Part shown: piece after piece, positions 1 through 4,429 of the stretch
Layout of the letters: every line of letters starts with the position of its first letter
Numbering within the stretch: the stretch's first letter is position 1
Source of the DNA: Planctomycetaceae bacterium UBA4732
GTDB taxonomy: Bacteria; Planctomycetota; Planctomycetia; Gemmatales; Gemmataceae
Assembly (NCBI GenBank): GCA_002404095.1
Contig: DHJA01000071.1
Coordinates: 358-7,909 of the forward strand
DNA: 7,552 nucleotides
Reading direction: 5' to 3'
Program-made: the position numbers and the translations under genes
The notes under the pieces: model-generated
What the model saw: only the letters and a program-made list of their open reading frames with translations
The model's database searches: none
What the model was told of the DNA's origin: nothing

Positions 1-21
1 GCGACTCGCGGAGCGAGTCGC
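1..21. repeat. REP-like palindrome inside the ABC ATPase coding tail
   Basis: Nine bases GCGACTCGC (1-9) are perfectly complementary to GCGAGTCGC (13-21) around a 3-nt loop (GGA). Read on the reverse strand the centre is CGCTCCGCG, which differs by one base from the CGCTCTGCG centre of the four hairpins at 1070-1194, so it probably belongs to the same repeat family. It is read in frame as part of the ABC protein's tail (GDSLRES), close to the window edge. More copies may follow to the left. Confidence 0.6.
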
Positions 22-1021
22 CCACTATGGATTGCCCCTTTGGGTTCACCGAGCCGGCGCCCACGGCCGGCACGGGCGCGACCGACGTTTGCAGCGCGGC
101 GTCGTCCTGATTGTTGATCTCGTTCCAGCGGTCCTGAAGCCCACGGCGCCGCAGGTCGAGCCGGCGTACGGCCCAGTTATTGTTCGCCACCACACGGAAA
201 ATCTGTTCGCGCAAGTCCGCCGAATGCCGGGTACGCACTTCGTAAGCGTTCAGCCCGTCGCCGAGATTGCGACTCGTCGCCTCGGTCACGCCGTCCACGC
301 CGCGAAGAGCGTGCAACACCTGATCGGCCGGCCCGCGTACTTCCAATACGATCACCGCGTCGGCTTCCAACTCGGAAAGTTTTTTCGCTAAACCCAAGTG
401 TCCACGGCGAAGGATGATGACGCGTTGGGCGATCGTCTCCACCTCGGTCAGCAAGTGGGACGACAGCATGATGGTGTGATTCTGACCCAGCTCGCGCAAC
501 ATACCGAGCGTTTCCTGCTTTTGGCCGGGGTCAAGGCCGTCGGTCGGCTCATCGAGGATCAGCAGGGGCGGATCAGCGATCAGAGTGTCGGCCAAACCGA
601 CGCGCTGGCGGAAGCCCTTCGACAGCGTACCGAGCAAGGCGCGGCGCACGCCCTCCAACCGGCAGCGGTCGATGCAGTAGGCGACGCGCCCCGGCCGACG
701 GTGGCGCTCGACGCCCTTAATCTTGGCCCGGTAATCGAGATATTCATCGACGCGCATTTCGCCATAGAGCGGAATACTCTCCGGCAGGTAGCCGATGCGT
801 TTGCGGACTTCCAGCGAGTCTTTCATCACGTCAAATCCATCCACCTTGACGACGCCGCTGGACGCCGGCAAATAGGTGGTGAGGATGCGCATGATCGTGG
901 TCTTGCCGGCGCCGTTGTTGCCGAGCAGGCCGACGATCTCGTTCTTTTCGACCTGGAAACTGACGTTGCTGACGGCCAGGACGTTGCCGAAGTATTTGGT
1001 CAGTCGTTCGACGTGGATCAT
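1..1021 (-). CDS. ABC-2 type transporter ATP-binding protein (GldA/CcmA-like), 3' end off the window
   Basis: This is the nucleotide-binding subunit of an ABC-2 type exporter; it would hydrolyse ATP at the inner face of the membrane to drive a separate permease. I translated it by hand on the reverse strand: 340 uninterrupted codons from the ATG at 1021 to the window edge, with no stop. Visible motifs are Walker A GNNGAGKT (34-41), a GYLPE segment at the Q-loop position (77-81), signature LSKGFRQRVG (133-142), Walker B LLILDE (153-158), D-loop GLDP (162-165) and the H-loop histidine SSH (189). The LSKGxRQRVG signature and GYLPE are typical of the GldA-like drug/gliding ATPases. Walker A has Asn where Pro is usual (GPNGAGKT). 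The region after about residue 300 is weakly conserved, Ala/Pro/Val-rich, and ends in SIVGDSLRES, encoded by a palindrome. No good Shine-Dalgarno precedes the ATG; an in-frame TTG lies four codons upstream (1033). The permease gene is expected beyond the left edge. The family call is firm; the substrate is unknown. Confidence 0.93.
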   Translation of the reverse strand, partial: MIHVERLTKYFGNVLAVSNVSFQVEKNEIVGLLGNNGAGKTTIMRILTTYLPASSGVVKVDGFDVMKDSLEVRKRIGYLPESIPLYGEMRVDEYLDYRAKIKGVERHRRPGRVAYCIDRCRLEGVRRALLGTLSKGFRQRVGLADTLIADPPLLILDEPTDGLDPGQKQETLGMLRELGQNHTIMLSSHLLTEVETIAQRVIILRRGHLGLAKKLSELEADAVIVLEVRGPADQVLHALRGVDGVTEATSRNLGDGLNAYEVRTRHSADLREQIFRVVANNNWAVRRLDLRRRGLQDRWNEINNQDDAALQTSVAPVPAVGAGSVNPKGQSIVGDSLRES

Positions 1022-1069
1022 GGTTCGTGTCAACCCGGCTGCGGCCTTATGGCGAGGCAAAAAAAGCCA

Positions 1070-1194
1070 CCCTCGTTCCCACGCTCTGCGTGGGAACGCA
1101 AGGACGCGACGCTCTGCGTCGCGCCTAGTGTCCACAGGGGACGGGACGCAGAGCGTCCCGACGCGCGTTCCCACGCAGAGCGTGGGAACGAGGG
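1070..1194. repeat. Composite REP/BIME-like element: four hairpins inside a 30-bp inverted repeat
   Basis: The outer arms, 1070-1099 and 1165-1194, are perfect 30-bp reverse complements. Each arm is itself a hairpin: 1074-1098 and 1166-1190, with 11-bp stems (CGTTCCCACGC) and 3-nt loops (TCT or AGA). Between them lie two smaller hairpins of the same design: 1105-1123 (stem CGCGACGC) and 1142-1160 (stem CGGGACGC). All four share the centre ACGCTCTGCGT while the outer stem bases differ but remain paired. Left pair and right pair are in opposite orientation, as in bacterial interspersed mosaic elements. The GTTCCCACGCTCTGCGTGGGAAC unit resembles dispersed intergenic palindromes I recall from planctomycete and other genomes. 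A7 and T6 runs flank it, so it could also end transcription in either direction. No transposase is encoded here. Confidence 0.85.
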
Positions 1195-1314
1195 CGAACT
1201 TGTTTTTTAGGGCGCGTGACGGCGTATTGCAAGGGGAAGGGGCTGGAAGGATCGTTGCCTACGGCGCGTTCGCGCATTTTCCGGCCGTCGGCGCTTGTTA
1301 ACGGGAAAAGGATT

Positions 1315-1343
1315 TTGCCTATGGCCTTGCTACGCCCTACAAT
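1315..1343 (+). promoter_or_regulatory. Candidate sigma-70 promoter for the 125-aa gene
   Basis: TTGCCT (1315-1320) is separated by exactly 17 bases from TACAAT (1338-1343). These match the TTGACA and TATAAT consensus at four and five of six positions. Transcription would begin near 1350, leaving a leader of about 95 nt that includes the hairpin at 1399-1419. It is the best match I saw in this intergenic region. Promoter consensus in the unknown host is not established, so this stays a prediction. Confidence 0.42.
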
Positions 1344-1398
1344 CAGGGAAGGGAAATCGCTCCGCCACTCGCCGTGGGGACGCCGGCAGGACGCCCTT

Positions 1399-1419
1399 CC
1401 GCCGGGATAAACCCGGCGG
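1399..1419 (+). other. Leader hairpin upstream of the 125-aa gene
   Basis: CCGCCGGG (1399-1406) pairs perfectly with CCCGGCGG (1412-1419) around the loop ATAAA. The stem is 8 bp, all G-C. It ends 14 nt before the Shine-Dalgarno of the next gene and has no following T run, so it does not look like a terminator. It could stabilise the 5' leader or influence ribosome access, or it may be another dispersed palindrome. The function is not shown by the sequence. Confidence 0.5.
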
Positions 1420-1433
1420 CTCGCCGCATCTCT

Positions 1434-1439
1434 GAGGGG
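1434..1439 (+). promoter_or_regulatory. Ribosome binding site for the 125-aa gene
   Basis: GAGGGG is complementary (with one wobble pair) to the 3' end of 16S rRNA and lies 5 nt before the ATG at 1445. It supports that ATG over the later in-frame ATG at codon 6. Confidence 0.6.
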
Positions 1440-1444
1440 TTGCC

Positions 1445-1822
1445 ATGAGCAGAGAGCTGATGGACATTGTCCTGCCCCGTCTGGCCCAGCGGCTCAACCG
1501 CCAGCTGCGGCGTTACCGTTCGGGTGAACTGGACGACGACCAGTTCTCGCGCCGATTTGAAACCCTTCTTCAGCAGCAATACACCTGGTTGGCCAATCAG
1601 GGGGTGCCGGAATTGGAAGCGGCCGTCGCCGTCCATGGGGCGGTCCTCGTGTTAAGCTCCCCCGGCCTGCGCGTCGAGGCCGCCGAACAGGGCATACCTC
1701 TGGAAATCATCGAACATCAGGCCGTTCAAGCCGCGGCCGCGGACATCTCCAGCAATTACAACGTCAGCCAACGCAAAGCCGTCAACCGCATCAGCGCCAT
1801 CGTCGCCTACTACGCGGAATGA
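1445..1822 (+). CDS. Hypothetical protein, 125 aa, helical and cytosolic
   Basis: I do not recognise this protein. It has 125 residues, no signal peptide, no membrane segment, no cysteine and no metal-binding motif. The first 50 residues are strongly charged and probably helical (LAQRLNRQLRRYRSGELDDD, 13-32), followed by a Gln-rich stretch (LLQQQYTW, 41-48). The middle is more hydrophobic with a probable strand (AVLVLSSPG, 66-74). The end, NYNVSQRKAVNRISAIVAYY (105-124), has the look of a short helical motif with polar and basic faces. A good Shine-Dalgarno 5 nt upstream, a plausible promoter and natural amino acid composition support a real gene. The overlapping frame on the other strand (1343-1636) is a shadow. 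It lies 169 nt before the PtsP start on the same strand, separated by a palindrome, and could be cotranscribed. A regulatory or partner role with PtsP would be guesswork. Confidence 0.8.
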   Translation: MSRELMDIVLPRLAQRLNRQLRRYRSGELDDDQFSRRFETLLQQQYTWLANQGVPELEAAVAVHGAVLVLSSPGLRVEAAEQGIPLEIIEHQAVQAAAADISSNYNVSQRKAVNRISAIVAYYAE

Positions 1823-1844
1823 CAAAACCCAAGTTTAAGATAGC

Positions 1845-1910
1845 GTCCTATAAGTCCTATAAGTCTTATCAGTCCCATAAGACTTATAGGACTGATAAGA
1901 CTTATAGGAC
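1845..1910. repeat. AT-rich palindrome made of 9-bp units
   Basis: The left half reads as four consecutive 9-bp units: GTCCTATAA (1845), GTCCTATAA (1854), GTCTTATCA (1863), GTCCCATAA (1872). The right half carries their reverse complements: CCATAAGAC (1875), TTATAGGAC (1884), TGATAAGAC (1893), TTATAGGAC (1902). As a result 1854-1875 and 1889-1910 form a perfect 22-bp inverted repeat with a 13-nt spacer. It is strikingly AT-rich for this DNA and starts 23 nt after the stop of the 125-aa gene. A strong RNA hairpin or DNA cruciform is possible. No T run follows on either strand, so it is not a textbook terminator, though it may still stop or stabilise the upstream transcript. Similar GTCCTATAA-type palindromes are, from memory, dispersed in several bacterial genomes. 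Confidence 0.85.
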
Positions 1911-1932
1911 AAATTAAGACACGCGCCGCCTT

Positions 1933-1963
1933 TTGGTCGCCGGACGACGACCAGATTCATAAT
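1933..1963 (+). promoter_or_regulatory. Weak candidate promoter before ptsP
   Basis: CATAAT (1958-1963) is a five-of-six match to a -10 box. The best -35-like hexamer, TTGGTC (1933-1938), matches only three of six and the spacer is 19 nt. A start near 1970 would leave a leader of only about 20 nt. ptsP may equally be transcribed from further upstream through the palindrome. Confidence 0.22.
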
Positions 1964-1972
1964 CCTAGCAGC

Positions 1973-1978
1973 AGGAGG
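1973..1978 (+). promoter_or_regulatory. Ribosome binding site that decides the ptsP start
   Basis: AGGAGG is a perfect anti-16S match. It lies only 1 nt before the in-frame TTG at 1980, too close to serve it, and 13 nt before the ATG at 1992, longer than the usual 5-9 nt but usable. I therefore place the start at ATG 1992. Confidence 0.6.
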
Positions 1979-1991
1979 CTTGCTAGAAACC

Positions 1992-4247
1992 ATGACCCAG
2001 GCCGGCGCCAGTTACGAAAGTTCGCTGCTGCTGACGCTCGAAGAGATCAGCATGTTGGTGGCGCACAGCCACGACCCCAGCGAAACCCTGTTCAACACCG
2101 TCCGCCTCATCCAGGGCCGATTCAAAACCGCCGTCTGTTCCGTGTACGTCCTCAACGCGGAAAAAGGCGAACTCGTCCTCAGCGCCACCGTCGGCCTCAA
2201 AAGCGAAAGCGTTGGCCGGGTGCGCATGCGCATCGACGAAGGACTCACCGGGCTGACCGCGGAGAAGATGGCGCCAGTCATGGTCCCCGACGCTTTTAGC
2301 CACCCTCGCTTCAAATACTTCCCCGAGGCCGGCGAAGACCCCTACCACTCCTTTCTCGGCGTACCGCTCGTCGAGGGCGGCGAATTGCAAGGCGTGCTCG
2401 TGGTGCAGACCATGGAGCCGCGTACTTTTACCCAGAACGAAATCCGCATGTTGGTCACGGTGGCCGCCCAGGTCGCCTCGCTCGTCGGCGACGCCCACCT
2501 ACTCGAGTTGGCCTCCGCCGCCGCCAATGAACCGCCCTCCGCGCCGCCGCCGCCGGCCGAAGAGGATGCAACCTCAATCCTGCGTGGGACGGCCCTCAGC
2601 CCCGGCGTCGGAGTCGGCGACGCCTATATTGCAGGGGACTTCGACGAATGGCGCCAGACCGTGCCGCGCAAGAGCGCCGACCCGGAAAACGAACGGCGCC
2701 GCTTGAACGCGGCGCTGGAGGAAGCCCGCGAGGAGATCGTCCGCCTCAGCCAGCGCATCTCGGAGTTGGTTGGCGAAGACCACGGCGCCATCCTGCACGC
2801 CCAATTGATGATCCTGCAAGACCGCTCCATCGAGCGCGACCTCGAAGGCTATATCAACGCCGGGGCCACGGCGGAAGCCGCCCTGCTCGACACGCTCGAC
2901 AAATACGTGGCGGCTTTTCAAAAACTCTCGACGCCGTTCTTCCAGGAACGAGTCTACGATATAAAAGATGTGTTTTACCGCGTTTTATGGCGGCTGCGGC
3001 CTCGTCAGACGGCGGACGGGGCCGGCGAGCGGCAAGTATTGGTGTCGCGCGAGGCTTCCGTGATGGAGCTGTTCTCGGCCGACCTGGAACGACTGGCGGC
3101 GGTCGTCGTGGAACACGGCGGGCCGCAAAGTCACGCCGCCATCCTGGCGCGCAGCCTTGGCGTGCCGATGGTCGGCCAAGTTGTCGGCTTCTCGCGGCTG
3201 CTGCACCCCGGCCGACGGCTGCGCGTGGACGGCACGACGGGCGAAGTGACGCTTGACGCCCCTTCGGAAACCATCGCGGCCGTCGTCGCCGCGCCGAAGG
3301 CGTCGCCGCCTGTGCCGACGCCGATCGGGCTGCCGCGCGTGGACGTGAACCTCAATTTGCTCGCGGAGGCGGGGCCGGCCGTGGCGATGGGCGCCGGTGG
3401 CGTGGGGCTGTACCGTAGCGAATTCCTGTTTCTGGCGCGGCGCACCTTGCCGACTGAGGACGAGCAGGTCAGCATTTACCGCAAGCTGCTCCGCCGGATG
3501 GACGGCCGGCCCGTGACGATCCGCACCTTCGACTTGCGGCCGGATAAGGTGGCGGCGTATGGCCGGCTCGGTACGTCGGCGGCGCGGTCCTATGATTGGC
3601 GGCTGGTGCTGGAGTCGCTGCCGTTGCGCCAACTTTTTCACGAACAGGTGCGGGCTATCCTGCGCGCGGCTACGCAAGGGCCGGCGCGTATCCTGATTCC
3701 CCTGGTAACGCGGAGTGAAATTGTAGATTTCGTGGTGGAAACGGCGGCCTCGGCGCGCGACGAGCTGACGAGCGAAGGATTGGAGTTCGCGGCGGACGTG
3801 CCGTTCGGTCTGATGATCGAGACGGCGGCGGCGGCGCCGCTGGTAAGCGATTGGGCGCCGCGAACCGCTTTCTTCGCGCTGGGCACGAACGACCTTTCGG
3901 CGTCGGCGCTGGGTCTGGACCGCGACGATCCGGCGGCGGCCGCGCAGATGGACCCGCTGCATCCCGGCCTGTTGCGCGTGCTGGACGGCGTGATCACGGC
4001 GGCGCGGGCGGCGGATCGGCCGGTGTCGGTGTGCGGCGAGATGGCGGCCGACCCCCTTGGGTCGATCGCGCTGGCGGCGCTGGGCGTGGATTCGTTGAGC
4101 GTACCAGTGACCCAATGGCTGGCGATCCGGCAGGCGGTATTCGCGGTAAATCCGACGAGAATTGCGGGGGTGAGTGCAGATTTGTTATGCCGGCGTACAT
4201 CGGCGGAGGTGCGCAAGTTGCTGGTGGAATGGCGGCGGGGCGCGTGA
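1992..4247 (+). CDS. ptsP: GAF-domain phosphoenolpyruvate-protein phosphotransferase (enzyme I-Ntr / PtsP)
   Basis: This cytosolic enzyme takes phosphate from PEP onto its own histidine and passes it to an HPr/NPr-type carrier, usually for regulation rather than sugar uptake. From ATG 1992 it has 751 residues, close to E. coli PtsP (748). Domain order: GAF sensor about 15-168 (with FLGVPLVEGGELQGVLVVQ), Pro-rich linker 180-191, enzyme I helical/HPr-binding region about 195-340, phosphohistidine domain about 345-422, PEP-binding barrel about 445-745. The active His is H381 in GGPQSHAAILARSLGVP. Counterparts of E. coli enzyme I residues are R475 (YRSEFLF), R512 (TIRTFD), E610 (MIET), N633/D634 (GTND), R644 (LDR) and C681 (VCGE), so the catalytic set looks intact. 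Two barrel loops differ from the family: the usual DxGGDK is DLRPDK (514-519), and the ENPxLGxR segment is SYDWR (533-537), keeping only the Arg. No HPr or EIIA gene is in the window. The next gene, treY, is convergent. Confidence 0.92.
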   Translation: MTQAGASYESSLLLTLEEISMLVAHSHDPSETLFNTVRLIQGRFKTAVCSVYVLNAEKGELVLSATVGLKSESVGRVRMRIDEGLTGLTAEKMAPVMVPDAFSHPRFKYFPEAGEDPYHSFLGVPLVEGGELQGVLVVQTMEPRTFTQNEIRMLVTVAAQVASLVGDAHLLELASAAANEPPSAPPPPAEEDATSILRGTALSPGVGVGDAYIAGDFDEWRQTVPRKSADPENERRRLNAALEEAREEIVRLSQRISELVGEDHGAILHAQLMILQDRSIERDLEGYINAGATAEAALLDTLDKYVAAFQKLSTPFFQERVYDIKDVFYRVLWRLRPRQTADGAGERQVLVSREASVMELFSADLERLAAVVVEHGGPQSHAAILARSLGVPMVGQVVGFSRLLHPGRRLRVDGTTGEVTLDAPSETIAAVVAAPKASPPVPTPIGLPRVDVNLNLLAEAGPAVAMGAGGVGLYRSEFLFLARRTLPTEDEQVSIYRKLLRRMDGRPVTIRTFDLRPDKVAAYGRLGTSAARSYDWRLVLESLPLRQLFHEQVRAILRAATQGPARILIPLVTRSEIVDFVVETAASARDELTSEGLEFAADVPFGLMIETAAAAPLVSDWAPRTAFFALGTNDLSASALGLDRDDPAAAAQMDPLHPGLLRVLDGVITAARAADRPVSVCGEMAADPLGSIALAALGVDSLSVPVTQWLAIRQAVFAVNPTRIAGVSADLLCRRTSAEVRKLLVEWRRGA

Positions 4248-4429
4248 TACTGAGTCCAGCATGGGGAATGCCCCGGCGAACGGCATGACGTGGCCGGCGA
4301 CTATCTGCGCCGGCTGCACGAGCCGAAGAGCGCCATTCTGACGAGGGCGGCGATGGAGCGAAAGAGGTGAGGCGGGGATTGTCGCCCCCGGACTCACGAG
4401 TACGTTCGCCCGGGGTGCGAGGCTCTGTT
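4248..4429. other. Convergent intergenic gap between ptsP and treY
   Basis: These 182 bases separate the 3' ends of two convergent genes and should contain terminators for both, but no hairpin followed by a T run is present on either strand. Weak candidates are a 4-bp GGGG/CCCC hairpin (4263-4274), a 7-bp hairpin (4293-4314) and CCCCGG/CCGGGG at 4386-4391 and 4410-4415 with an 18-nt loop. A 26-codon frame with a GTG start (4290-4370) has no ribosome binding site and is not called as a gene. Confidence 0.5.
4293..4314. terminator. Possible bidirectional hairpin between ptsP and treY
   Basis: GCCGGCG (4293-4299) pairs perfectly with CGCCGGC (4308-4314) around an 8-nt loop. The stem is 7 bp and all G-C, 46 nt past the ptsP stop. 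There is no U tract after it on either strand, so if it ends transcription it would do so with Rho or by a non-canonical route. Confidence 0.25.

Larger units (their letters stand above)
1022..1444. other. Divergent intergenic region between the ABC ATPase and the 125-aa gene
   Basis: No credible gene is present in these 423 bases. Short open frames here run through the palindromes and have no ribosome binding site or recognisable composition. The region must hold the start signals for both flanking genes, which point away from each other. It contains an A7 run (1059-1065), the four-hairpin repeat (1070-1194), a T6 run (1203-1208), a plausible plus-strand promoter (1315-1343), a leader hairpin (1399-1419) and a Shine-Dalgarno (1434-1439). 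Bases 1209-1314 show nothing I can name. I saw no convincing minus-strand promoter for the ABC gene. Confidence 0.7.

Noticed and set aside
1070..1194. CRISPR array
   Set aside because: The repeats are hairpins in inverted orientation with unequal short gaps, not direct repeats with uniform spacers, and no cas gene is present.
32..1210. Plus-strand open frames of 119 and 270 codons
   Set aside because: They are antisense to the ABC ATPase, whose minus-strand translation carries all ABC motifs without a stop. The 270-codon frame also runs through the palindromic repeat.
1216..1410. 64-codon plus-strand frame upstream of the 125-aa gene
   Set aside because: It has no ribosome binding site, it overlaps the predicted promoter and leader hairpin, and its composition is Arg/Pro-rich as expected from non-coding GC-rich DNA.
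1845..1910. Plasmid or chromosome origin iterons
   Set aside because: The 9-bp units are arranged as an inverted repeat in a 66-bp stretch, and there is no Rep or DnaA gene or DnaA-box consensus nearby.
1980..1991. TTG at 1980 as the ptsP start
   Set aside because: The Shine-Dalgarno AGGAGG ends only 1 nt before it; the ATG at 1992 is 13 nt away and is the better start.
2985..4115. Long minus-strand frame of 376 codons inside ptsP
   Set aside because: It is Arg/His-rich with no family features and is fully antisense to the clearly conserved enzyme I domain.
4290..4370. 26-codon GTG-started frame after ptsP
   Set aside because: It is very short, has no ribosome binding site and no recognisable sequence, and the frame is separated from ptsP by two stops (4245-4247 and 4251-4253). 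It could be a gene remnant, but nothing supports that.
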